Below are positions 37,201 to 49,700 of a stretch of 64,000 nt of DNA, piece by piece. The stretch lies in assembly GCF_036370855.1 (NCBI RefSeq), contig NC_088105.1, positions 14,327,619 through 14,391,618 on the forward strand, given 5' to 3'. The notes below the pieces were generated by a model. It ran no database searches, was not told where the DNA came from, and worked only from the letters and a program-made list of their open reading frames with translations. Made by a program: the position numbers and the translations under genes. The stretch's first letter is position 1. Every line of letters starts with the position of its first letter. This stretch comes from Dromaius novaehollandiae (taxonomy: Eukaryota > Chordata > Aves > Casuariiformes > Dromaiidae).

Positions 37201-40200
37201 GCTAAAGGAAGTCACTGTTTTTTTTGTATGAAAGACTTTCAGCCTCATTCCTATGAGCTGAGGATTAAATAAACATTTTGGTCAATAAGGAAAAATATTA
37301 TTTTACACGATGCAAGACATCTCAGATCAGTTTACCTGAAAATACGTCAAAGCTTTACATTGTGATTAGCTAGGTAAAACCAAGAAACCACAAACAGGAA
37401 AAAAATGTTATGTCGTATGGGTTAAACAAGTGCCTGATTCATTCTCTGAATGTTAAGAGAGTAAGCACATTGCTTTTCCGGCTCCATGAACAATACAATA
37501 GCAATAAAACAATGATTAGAGCTTATAGCACTGTTAGGATAACACAGTCGCTCCAGAACAAGTTCATTACAGTCATCAAAACAAATCTGTGAACAGGTTG
37601 CGTTTAGTGGTTCAGTATCTCTACGACAATGATCGTTCTTTGGGGCTCTATGTTCTGTCCACAAGCATTATGTTCACATTCGTATATATTGGCAAATAAG
37701 AATAATTTCTCTGAAGATATTTTTTGATTCCTTAACTACTAGGCCATAAGTCTTTTCTTTATTCTGCCCTTCTCCTACAGAGAGAGGAAAGACAATACTT
37801 TCAGAGAGGACTTCAGGTTGCCCAAAACACGCATTCTTGTCCTTCCCTGCATTCTTCATTTTGTAGAAATTTTTTCAATGGCTAAATATTTTTACATGGT
37901 ACAAATCTGCTAAACAACAGAAAGAAGGGAGCAATAGTAACTTTAGCACGACCTTAGCACTGGCTAAGCAGGGAGGAGGAGAAGTGCTCAACAGCTTCTC
38001 CAGAGGGTTTTAAGAGACAAAAAGACACAAAAAGAAACCCTCCGGGGGGGATCACAGTACGCACAGGCAGGCCATAAAAGAGAAGTCGCATCTGAGAGGC
38101 TCCCGGGCAGCTCCGTTTCAGAGCAAGCAGCCATTAATAACATAGGAGCGTGCAGCCTGGGGAGTGAAAAGGTACAGCCGTAAGGACAGGGGAAGCAAAT
38201 CAAAACACAGCTGCCAAGAGTTGCCGGGGTGTTAAATTACACTTTTTTTTTCACCTGGGATCCCAGTTCTTGACAGACTGGCGCAAGCCAGCACTAGGAG
38301 AAGGTCCTCCCAGGCCCCTTACCAGCCCTGGCACTGCGAGCCGGTTACTCTAGGAGCGAAGCTGCACAACACGGTAGCTTTGGCCGCTGGTTATGTAACG
38401 CTCGGGAATACCAATGAAGTCCCAGTAGCCTCATGAGATAAATAACACATGACAGGAATAATGAATTTTTTTGAATTTCAGCATCCCTGAGGCATCTATT
38501 TATGGTAGACCAACAAAAATGCCAATATTTATACTACCGAAGCCAAGCCAAAATATGTAGTCGGTAGAAACCAAACGATATAGCTCTGTTTATGCTCTGT
38601 TTGGCACTAAGAACTTTTCTTGTGAGCATGTCTGCAAAGAGCTGAGATTATTTACCTTCCGAGGCACCTCTTCCCTTTTCAAAATTCGTAAGCAAAATTC
38701 CCCGAGTCTTGAGCGTATTGTTATGACTTTCATTCCCCCACCACTACCAGACTGGCATTTCTACGCAATACTGGGCAGCGGATCTGGTTTGAGCCATTCT
38801 TCTAACAATTTATTTCTAATAATAAAAATTGCAGAAATGGAGTTTCTGTTATTCTGGTCCCAGGAATTCTCTCGTTGCTGGAGAGAGCCCGGAGAGGCAC
38901 GAGCACATCCACTGCAAGCTCAGAGGACGGATATCTTGGGACCATTCTTAGAAGAGATTTGGAGAAAAGGAAGGTAGAGCAGCACTTGCTTCTGTTACTG
39001 TTGCTTGCTTCTTTCTAGAAATCCAAGAAGAATCTGTGCTGGAAAGCGAGCTCTGGCAGCTCCCCTTTCTCTTCCTTTTTAATCCAGCTCTGGTCCTGAG
39101 AAAGTTGACGTCTTTGGTATTGCACTGCAAGAGCCAGGATTCTTAATATAGGCAGCCTTCAAAGCCAGTATCATACTGGGAAGTTCATTTTTCCCTTTTT
39201 CAAGAAGAAAGTGGATTATTTTAACATTTTCCTGTAGTGAAACTCATTTTCTCTTGTGATTTTGGAACGTGTGTAAGCAAAATAATGCTAATGCTACCTC
39301 CAAAGTACATTCTAAAAATGTAAGATGTTCCTGCCCTCGAAGCTTATGCCTCTCCTTTCCCTCAGGACTGGAATCGTCACTGCAGAAATGGATTGCTAAA
39401 AACTTTTTTTTTTTTTTTTTTTACAAACAATCCCAAAACAAGCCTGCTGTGCCCTGTGTATAATAACACCTACTCATACTAAAGCTAAGCCTCTGTCATT
39501 GCAGCTTGACCGTAGCAGGCCTCATTGCAACCACAGACCAGGAGCCATTAAAAAGGTGGCACCTGCTAAAGCACCTGTTTTTGGAAACCTAGCCACAATC
39601 CTGACTGTAGTATTTTGCCCATCAAGACAGCTTATACGATACATATACCAAAAACATTCATCATTTATTGAAGCCTATTATCCAAGCTTTCAAGCCATCC
39701 AAAATCCAGCAAAAATATTCACAAACCCTAGTGCTAAGCCCAACCCTAACCCTATCTGTGTCCTGAAATCCATCCTGAGTCATCACCAGCGCCTGCCCTA
39801 TTGCAGCTCTGCTGGCTAGCAACGATGATTAAAAAGGTACCTTCAACCCTCCTTTTGCTGAGCCTCTTTAGCTCTAGCCTAACACTGACAGCCTTTCTTT
39901 GAGCGGCTCTATAGGCTGCACTGCACTGGGATTCCTGCCATGATATTTCTCATGTTGTCTTTTATTCTTGGGAGCTAGTTTGTTATCTTAAAAAAGGTCA
40001 AGAAATAGGACAAATAAATTGGAAAGCACAGGCATTTTTTTATTTAAAGATTAAAACCTGGCCATCTCACAAGTACGCTGAACTGTGTTGAGTATATTTT
40101 ACTAGCATATGATATAAAAAAATAGGCATTTTATGACATGTTTATCCTTGTTGAAATCTGCTGATCAGAAAGAGGGAAAGACTAGTGTGTTCTCCTTGTG

Positions 40201-43200
40201 AAGGAAAGGAATAACACATGCTTCTCTATTGCCATCAGTTCAGGTTTAAAATGAAATGTTTCATAGGAAAAAAAACGCTTTTTTTAAAAAAAGTCTTACT
40301 TCATCTAGCTGCTGTGCTGGATTTTTTAGCACAGTCCAAAGGAAAACAAAGGGAAAGACAAGACCCAGCTGCAGATTAAACACAGTGTCATCAGACCACC
40401 TCCTATCTTCCAACCCAGCCCTGTTTTTCTCATTGTTATAATTCTCATTTCTAAAAACCGGCTCCACTGTTATTTCACCAATTCATCATTAGAAAGGGGA
40501 AGCCTTTGGCTCCATGAAACAGGTCTGGTGTGAAAAAGAGTAAACACTGTCTTCATAACTCCACCTTTTACAAACACTTGGATCTTTACTTGAAAGAAAC
40601 AACAAAGTGGTTTGGGTTTCCTGCAGTTACCCAAAATGCAGATAAGTCATTTAAACGGTGCAGATATTGAACAGAGGCAGGTATTGAATGGAATGAATAT
40701 TCCATTCTGGAGTTTGATTTTCCAGAGCTCAACAAAAAGTATTTTTTTCCTCCTAAACTTATATCCCTAAGCGAACCCTCTTGTAGCCGTCCCAAACTCC
40801 AGGCGTAGGATCTACTTCGGAAGAAAGGAGTGATCTGCAAGTTGCTGAGGGTGTCGTACCTGGCAGCTGAGCCAGTATAACAGGCAAGAAGCACTGAGAG
40901 CAGCTTTCCCCCTCACCATCTGCGGGCTGCTTCCCCCATGTCGGATCTAGTGGGACTGGGCAAGCAAAAAAACGCTCGTTCTGCACTGGGACAGGCGGCT
41001 GAACTGCACCCAGAGGCCATAAAAGGGCTGGACCCAGCACATGGAGAAGCAGGAACAAGACCATGCCCTTCAGAGGAAAATCACCGTTTGGTCTGTTCCG
41101 CTGTAAGGTGAAACCACAGCTTTTCAGACCCTTTTGAGGAAACACAAACAGCAGGCTGAAGGACAGTGGGCCTCTGCCAGCAGGAACATCTGGGAGCTAT
41201 AGAGACTGAAATGGCTCCTGTTTAAAATCACTAATGGTTATTCCTTCCCATAATGTAAACATCATCCTGTAAACATATTTTTTCTCTTTTGCAAGAATTA
41301 ATTGTCTAGCAGTAGCCCCATTTTTCTTCTTCCTGCCTTCCTTATTCTTCTTATTCTTGTTTTCATGCAGAAAAGAAAGGAGTCAATACAAATTTCCCAC
41401 CACCAGGGTAAGTTAGCCCTTATGTCTTGATAAATAAACATGATTCACTTCTGTTTCTGCTTGAGGTAATACCTTGTCTCGACTTCCAGGAGGGACCAAT
41501 CCATGGCTGACATTTCTTCCTGGAATACAGCTTGCTGAGCTGAACTTTTTTACTGCCTCATGGGTTGAAAAGTCTCAACATTTGTGACACAAAGATAGAA
41601 ACTACCGAACACGAAAGAAGTTGCTCTTCTACAGGAGAACCTGTACACCACAGAGCCAAAGCGATAAGTGTATAAACAGCCACTCCAAGGAAATTTGCTC
41701 CCATGAAGAATATGATCAAGTTACAAATGATTTGGGCAGTGATATTAGTAATGACAATATTTGTCTTACCTTTACGAAGGCACCGCTTTAAATTGATAGG
41801 TTAAAAATCTCAGAGATGAGCCCAGCCCAAACACTCAACAAGTCTAACAGGCTATAATGTCCAAAGAAATCGCACAAATATTATAACTGAAGTAAAGGAC
41901 TGTTTTGCGATGAAGAGGAACACACAGTTGTTTGTTCCTGTCTGTTGTTCCAGCTACATTCAGGGTTGCAAAAGAAATAAAAGTAGTCAAAGTGATAAAC
42001 TCTGTGGAGGAGATACCAAATTAATACGAAATCATCAAAACATATAAAGAGCCTTTAGGTAGGCAAGATCCTCTGAATTTGAAAAGGAGTGCTTGAAAAG
42101 GAGGAATAAACTGATAGATTATGCATAGAGCTCCAAATACTTGTCAAAGAGAGGAAATACAAGTCTGTTGCACGGTGCCTGTTAGTGGTGCTAAGGGCTT
42201 TCCATTCGCGGTGCTGTAGCCTTCCCCGCACCTGCAGCTCTGCAGCCTCTCACCCGACGTGCTGTGGCGGTGGTTTTTCCTTTGCTCGTCTCCTGCTGTT
42301 GTTCACACAGCCTTGCACCTGCGACCACCAATATTATCTTTACAGCAGGTTCTCATGGGAAACTATTACCACTGGTGTGAGGCTCACCCCTTCTTCCTCT
42401 TTTTTCCTATCCTTTGCCTGTAGCTTTTGGTTTACATTAGGCACCCAATGATACGCGTATACAAGGTTAAACAACATCAGCATTGCAGCACCTGCCCCTG
42501 CTCAAAGCCTGCTCTAACCAGCGCTAACGGCATCACAAGCAGGAAGGCCCACTAAGGAGTTTGAGCAGGTCCTGATGAAAACCGTATAATTACTATTGGA
42601 AAGGTATTTTGGGGGGCCGCCTGCTGCACTGGAGAGGACACTCGGGGAGGAGGCTCCCCTCAGCAGTTTTCCCTTTCCCTCTTCCGTCTCTCTCTCCTTT
42701 TGTTTTTATTTTTCCCCAAAAGTAACTGTCAGCCGTAGGTTTGATGTATGTCATCAGCTGTGAAACCCGCTAACAAACCTTTATGCCTATGAACCTATCT
42801 CAACGTCCTTTGTGCCCCAAGTCCCACTTCATAAACAAATTAAGTAAGGATGAAGCTTAGTACATGATGCTATTATATAGTTTTTTCTTACTACGGGGAG
42901 GAATGGCCCAGAGTCACCTGCAAAGACTTCAGCAAGACTCTGAAGAGTCTAAAAATCAATAGTCAGGAGCCTGCTGACTTTTCTTTTTCTTGCAGAAAAA
43001 AATGCATCTCTTGTGTTTTATTTAAGTGCTCTTCTTGCCTCTAGGGTCTTTGTGTATTAATAGAGCTGACTGGAAGACTTTCTGTCCAACCTGTGAAATA
43101 TTTCAAACATATGAAGAACATCATCTGGAACAGCAGAGCTGAACAGCCAACACAGTCAGCTGATGGGATGTAAGGGCAGATACACTCCCTGGCTACGTGC

Positions 43201-44079
43201 CCCGGTGCGGAGAGCTCAGGGAGTCGGGTACCCAGACGAGCCACGAAGCGCTGTAAATCCGGCAGACAAAGAGCTCAGCACTATCGCATCTGCCTGGCAG
43301 CCTGCCAGAGAGCCTGCTGAAGGGCGAGAGCAACCTGGAAGGAGCACAAATGATCGTCTCGTTGGTATTATCTATTCCAGCAAAATGTTTTCATTTGGAA
43401 GAATCAGCATTTTCTAATAGAAAACTGGTCAGCTAGAAAATCGCCAAACAGCTCCAGCACTCGGTTTAGTCATTCATGTGTTTATACCCATCTTCCAGCT
43501 AATTAGCTACTGCTAATACGATGCACGAAGATTTGCTACCTGTGCAGGTAGGAGCTCTCTGAGGGGTGCACGAACCTGCACAACTGGCATCTTTGCAAGC
43601 ACTCGCTGTGGACTGCTTGTTATCTTCTCTTGCCAGTTATTAAACCCAGCCTCCTAATCTAGCCACTTAGGTATGGTCTTGTTTCTTGTAACACATTAAC
43701 ATACTTTTCTCACTTCTTTTATTTTTAACTGATAACTTAAGCATTTTACAAGTGACGGGACACTAAATTTTGCTTATCTGATTTTATCTACACCTCATCT
43801 TCTAAACACAGTCTGAGCCAGGATAAAATTAGAAAGGGATGTTCTAAGTCCTGGGCGCTTTTAATCGCTAGCTTGGCTCAGCTGACAGCTCTAACTGAAA
43901 GTGATTATTTATATAGCCCTGTAAATGTTCACATTACTGTTTAACCAAATAAAGTATAAGGCCTGAGTCTGGCAAAATCTTGAGCACATACAAGGTCCTT
44001 AATTGCAGGCTTTTCCCGGGGGGTGAGTGCTTTAAATCCTAATTCTGCATTTGACCGAGTAATAACTAAAACTCCTAAG

Positions 44080-44680
44080 GACATCAGAAATGCCCTGGTG
44101 GGTCAGACTAATGCCTCATTTAGCACAGTCGTCTGTCTCCGGGGTGGTGACAAACAGCTAAATAGGAAACCAAGAAACCGGCGACTTTCTCCGTCCCTTC
44201 CCCTCATGGCCTCCCCGTAGCCACAGTCTTTATGTTGGGGATGTCAGAGGGTCCTGGTCCTTTACAGCATTCACGTATGCATTTGTGGTCCGTGACCTTG
44301 TCTAATCCCTTTTCGAACCCGCTGACTGTCTCCCTCCACAGCCTCCTGCAGCAGCAGCGTCCAGGAACTCGCTGCCTGCTGGGGACGGGCATGTTTGCTT
44401 CTACCTGCTTCAAACAGGTCTCCCACCGCTTTCATCAAGTAACTGTCCTAGTACTGCGGTCCCGGTGGATGGCAGTTCTGTGTTCACACCCTCCAGCTCC
44501 CTCGTGGCTTGTAAACCTTGACCGTACCCTCCCTCAGCTGCCTCCCCCCGAAAAGGAGACTGGAGCACGCTAGCCTTCCTAGTCCCTTTTTGCAAGGCAG
44601 ACGTTTGATCCCTTTGATCACTGCACTTTCCCTTTGCACCTTCTCCTTGCTCCTGCTAGACAAGCCCAGTTTAAAACTGT
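44080..44680 (+). mobile_element. Degraded CR1-type LINE remnant (3' region)
   Basis: The segment starting catcagaaatgccctggtgg, then gtcagactaatgcctcattt, and later cttgtctaatcccttttcga follow, in order, the layout I remember for the 3' part of old sauropsid CR1 elements. In those, a GGTCAGACCAATGG..CCATCTAGCC block is followed by CTTGTCTAATCCCTTTTTGAACCC and a long tail. Many substitutions and indels separate it from that layout, so it is an ancient, immobile copy. The 3' border is uncertain. No intact reverse-transcriptase frame is present. Confidence 0.65.
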
Positions 44681-46581
44681 CCTTAGGTCCCCGTTCACAG
44701 CCCTGTTGTCCATGGACAACAACATCACGGCCTGCTCCCAGGAAGGACTAACGCCATGTGCTGTAAGGCCCTGTGCATCAAGATACAAAACAACACGCAA
44801 GACTTACCTGCTCCACGTCTTTCAAATGCTCTGTACGTGATAGTCCAAAATGGTGAAAATTAAGCAACGAACACTAATTGCTTGTTAATGCTTTTGTCTT
44901 ACAGCTTCGGCACTTCCAACATTTATTGAGGGCATCCATAATTAACCGTTGACTACAATCTGGTTAAAAAAACACAGATAAAGAAAACAGGAGCAAAACA
45001 AACATTTAGGAATTTCATGAAGCATGTGCCTAGAAGGTGGAGGATGTCTTGCAAGGCCATGAAGGATGGTATTGTGGTAACGAAGGAATTGGCAGAGCAG
45101 CAGCTCAGTTTACCCAGAAGCTGATAAAAGTCAATCTTGCAATGACTGAGCAAAGTGTGACTGCGATGAAGTAAACAATGCAGACGGATCTCTTTCCGGA
45201 GAGGCTCCCATCTCAAAATTGTCTCAGGAAAAAAAATCTTGGCGGTCTCTCTCTATGTATAATTATCCTAAATTCCCAAAAGCACAAAATGTTACCACAC
45301 TCAGGGAACATTCAGTTCAAATTCAGCTCTACTGTAGATGAGCATAATTTCATGTGCCGTTGAGCAAGGAGTTTGTCTAAAAAATACATTTAAATCAGCA
45401 ACTGGATTTAACAGAAAACTAACTGCATTATAAAAATGGCTGGAAATATTGTTACATGTATCCTAACAAAAAGAGTCCCTGAGTACAGGAGCTCTTTCTT
45501 ATTAATGGTAAAGAAACGGAGACAAAACGCAGAGGATAAATGCTGCTCAACTCAAATATGATAACCTATTCATGGAAAAGAAAATGCATGGGCACAATTT
45601 AGTACCCTGGTGCCCATGATCCAAAAATCATGCAGTACCAAGCTAAACTGATCTAAAAAATCTCACCTTCACAGTGTTATCTCTGTGTAGTCTTTCCCAT
45701 GGGTTTTCTTCTGCAGTGCTCTGAGTGGTTGGTTATAAAACTTCATCTTGTTTCCCAGATAGCAACCCAACAGCAACCCGATGATTCTTGGTACTAAGTA
45801 AGAGTTGGTCGCTGCCCTCTGTGAAGGTAGTGACTAACGGCAAGTCAAAATACAAGCTACGTTAGCTTACCTGTGCTGCTCTGCTACACCCCCTCGGTTT
45901 TAAAAAGAACCGTGTACCAGCCCAAGCTCCCACTTGGTGAAATATGTTCAGCAAATTGCCAGGATGTTCTTAAACGTGAAGACTGCAAAATCTAAAAATT
46001 CTCTGTTACAGTAGAAATAACAGGATGCTTTCCAGGCAACAATTTCTCCAGATTTTCACTTACTTGTTTTCAGGAATCTAGCTCAAACCATCCTCTACAT
46101 CCTCCAGCAGTCTGTATTCCACATACAGCAATCTTAGCTCCTTGTCTCCAAAGCAGAACAGTTTTATAGTCCACTTTTTACAAAAGGAATACATGCTGGC
46201 CCTTATATTATCTACTTTCCACACTCTTGCAAGGTAGTATATAATTTAATGTGTTAGTGTACTTAAGACTCTATTACTATCTAATCTTACAGATCCAGTC
46301 CTTGGACCATGCCTTCAGCTACGTACAGCTTATGCAGAGCAAAGCAGGCGAGGATAAATGTCAGGCATGGTGCAGGTTAGGGCAGCGAGTACTGACAGCC
46401 ACACGTTTTCAGTGTTTGATACTTTTCCATTTCTTCCAATGTATTTTCTGGACACAAGGAAAAAAATAGGAGCTATTCATTGGCATCTCCCTTACCTGTG
46501 AGGACCCACAGAGCTGGAAAAATGCTGTACATCTCTAGCACCTGACGAGCTCAGTATAGCAGATGGGGAAAAACATTCCAT

Positions 46582-46739
46582 GTTTCTTGTTTCTTTGTCC
46601 TTTGGGTAAATATTTATAAATAAATATGCTCTAAAATATACTGTAAATGGTAATGAGCTGCTGGTTTCTTGTTTTTGTCCTTTGGGTAAATATTTATAAA
46701 TATGCGTTCAACTATAATGTAAATGGTAATGAACTGCTG
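46582..46739. repeat. Tandem duplication of about 80 bp
   Basis: Copy one is 46582-46663 (82 bp) and copy two 46664-46739 (76 bp). Both begin gtttcttgtt, contain tttgggtaaatatttataaa and end ctgctg. Small indels and several substitutions separate them, so the duplication is not recent. Confidence 0.93.
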
Positions 46740-49700
46740 CTTGTAAAGGCTTAAAACACTGACCCAAGATTGTCATTTATTGAGGCTTAACGAAAAAGAA
46801 TTACAGTCGCAGTGGAACTGAATGCGCAATTCTCAGAGTAGAAAGGAAACATTAAATGCAAAAAAATCAAAACAAAAAATACAGAAAGAGTAACCGGCAA
46901 TTTTGTTATCTTGTGGAAAATTCCCAGCAGCCAGTGTCATTTTAACCAGGCTGCTGAACAGCGAGCCACGCGAGGGTTTCAAACGCAGCAACGAGGAAGC
47001 CACCAGCAGACGCTTCTGTAGCAGAAGAGCACTAAGCAAGGCCGGCTCTAGCCCCCGCAGGCGCCCCTGTGCTGGACCATCCCCCCGATCACCGGAGGAT
47101 CTGTGTCAGCCGGCGAGGCCGGGAGTGAGGGCAGTTACGGGCCAGGTCAGCGGCCGGGGGGATCCCCATAGCCACCTGCAAGCCTGGCGCTGCCCTGCTT
47201 CCTACGCAAGGTGCCCTAGTGCTGCAGGTTGAGCTCCAGTCGCTGAAAAGCCAGCACTAATGCAGAACGGCAAATGCCGGCTTCTCATCCCTCCACAAAA
47301 AATCTCTTCTCTTCCAGGCAAAAATGACTACCAGTGCTCATTAGCAATAGGTGAAAAGGTAATTTTCAGTCATGCCAGGCAAAGCAGAGGCTCGAAGAGA
47401 AGTGCAACGAGCAGCCTGCCTACCTCTGAGGGCAGCTTTGCTCAGGGGAGGCTCGGCTGGTCTCTCAGTCGCTCTGCCTGGGCGCCTGGCTGCGTGGCCA
47501 CGAGCCGGATCCAGTACGAGAGCCATATGGCCATGTTTGCATGAGGCGGTGCTCAAGCTGAGAAATGCTGTTTTTCAGCAGTATGAGCATCAGGATAACA
47601 CAGCTCCATCGCCAAGACAATCGTCTCAAAGCACAGGCAGAGCCAGCGTCGGTCTGGTGGCACCTACTCAAGCAGACGTTCGCCAGCTAGTTCATCCCAT
47701 CCGGGCAGGACTCGCTCTAAAAACAGCATAAACAGGTGGACTCTTCAGCCAGAGGGACTTGAGCAAACAGGCAAGCAAAAAGCAGTCCTACTAGGCTACC
47801 ATTAACAGACAGAGCTTCCCTCACTCCACCTACTCACACCGTAGGGCTTCTGGCAGGAAACCACTTTCGGTGTCATCTCGGTGTTTTGGGGGGAACGTTT
47901 GGTCACATCTGAGCTCACTCAGAAGCATTTAATGGGCCAACAAGTCATGTAATGGTAAATTACATATATCCCAAGAGACATGGTATTTTAAAAAAAGGAA
48001 GAATAAAGGACAAAAATAACTACAATATTTGCAAGCAACTTAATGGCTTGCAATCTGTTGACAGACTGGAATCTTACAGTCCTGTTGCTTGCACATGAAA
48101 TGATCTGACCACAAAATGGAAGAACTGATAGTTAAAACCTGGGTAGTCCAAAAACAGATAGATGATAGAGAGAGGTTAAAGCCAGGAGCAATAGCAGAAC
48201 TTGAGCAAATGGCAATAATTTTTTTCTGATGCTGGGCCACAGATTGTTATTTAGAGGTAGAGTAGATGAGAGATGATCTCTGTCTTTCTGAGTCTGTCAT
48301 CAGGTTGTGCAAGATGTCGTGGGATATACTGAGTGCAAAGGGAAATAGTTGTCTGATTTGAGATTTCTAGATTCCTTTTTTCCCAAGACTACTGTATCTC
48401 TGAGTAAGCAAAAAAATGGGGATGTAGTTAAATAAAAAGCTGTTGATTTTTCAGTTGTAGCTGAAAATAAAGTCTATCAGGAGAGAAAATGAGCAGGCTA
48501 GTCATGCCAGTATAAATGTAAATGCAAACTGGAAGAGAAAACAAAGGTAGCTTGGTTGTTTTCGGCTGCAACAAAATAAGCTTTTGTTTCAATTCCACAG
48601 CTGTTAGTTTTAATAAATGCAAATGAAGTAATATGGGGCAGACAGAAGATTTAGTAAAAAATATTCAAAGTAGTAAGACGGTATGACGCATACAGAGTGG
48701 TTGTGTAATACCCCAGAAAAGCAGAACCACAGCACAGAAAATACAGGCTACCACCACATCCTTCTTTACTCTCCATTTACTTACAAGCTGCCTGTATACA
48801 AACTGTCAATGTAAAGATATCTTCTTGTCCCAAGAGGTTTCTCATGCGTTAATCCTGTATCAGGTTCCAGGTGCCCACCCTTTCTCCAAGAAATGCATAA
48901 GAAGAATACAGGATACATTCTGCATATGAAGGGAAATCAGGAATATCATTCAGATATAAAGACCTAATTTTTTTTAATTCCAAACCCTTATGTTGCAGGC
49001 CATTAACAAAGTCATAGTAGTGACTGAAACCATGTCCTTCCCACTCACCAGCAACAGCACACTGTATGTGCCATGGCACTAAGGAACTCGTGCCAAACTC
49101 TATGTCAACATCAGTCATTAATGTCAGTAACATAAAAAAGCAGTTACTTATTAAACATGATGATAACAAAGTTAATATTCCATTTACACGGTAGTTTCTC
49201 CATATCTACACTATTTTTTTTCCATGCTTTGAAACACACAGTTAAAATAGTCAAGAGATTATGGCTATGATTACAAATACATCTTAACTCAACCCAGACA
49301 GCTAGCACTTAAAATACTTTAGCAGCTGAGGACCACTCAACTGAGGCAACACACTAGAGGAACTCTCCCTTCTCTGCTCGGAAAGGTGCACCTCAAATCT
49401 GTTTTACTGCTTTCCTGAACCACGCGGCACGTTAGGAACCAGGAAGCTTGCGCATGTTATTCTTTGTTCCATCTGCAGTTTTCCCTTCACAGACTCCGAA
49501 TATCGCTTTCTAAAACACAGCTCTTTCAATTTGAAGAGTAAAATAAACCTATGTCATGTTTCCCTACAGGCATCACGACATCGCCCTCGCTGCGCTGCTC
49601 ACGTTCCAGGGGCAGCTGATGTGCCTCAGGTACCTCCACAATGAGGCACATAAATCCGCAAACCACTAGCCGTATCAGTGCTTTGCTGATGTCAAGCGGA

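Larger units (their letters stand above)
28430..44075. other. Gene-free interval, central part
   Basis: Non-coding DNA. It contains weak similarity to an old sauropsid interspersed repeat at about 30425-30540 and 34178-34245, the single longest open frame of the window (33642-34223, 193 codons, no family recognised), a T19 run at 39404-39422 and two telomere-like CCCTAA units at about 39741-39754. No spliced gene or RNA gene was recognised. Confidence 0.5.

Noticed and set aside
39499..39819. Mitochondrial insertion
   Set aside because: The 106-codon frame and bases do not resemble any mitochondrial gene.
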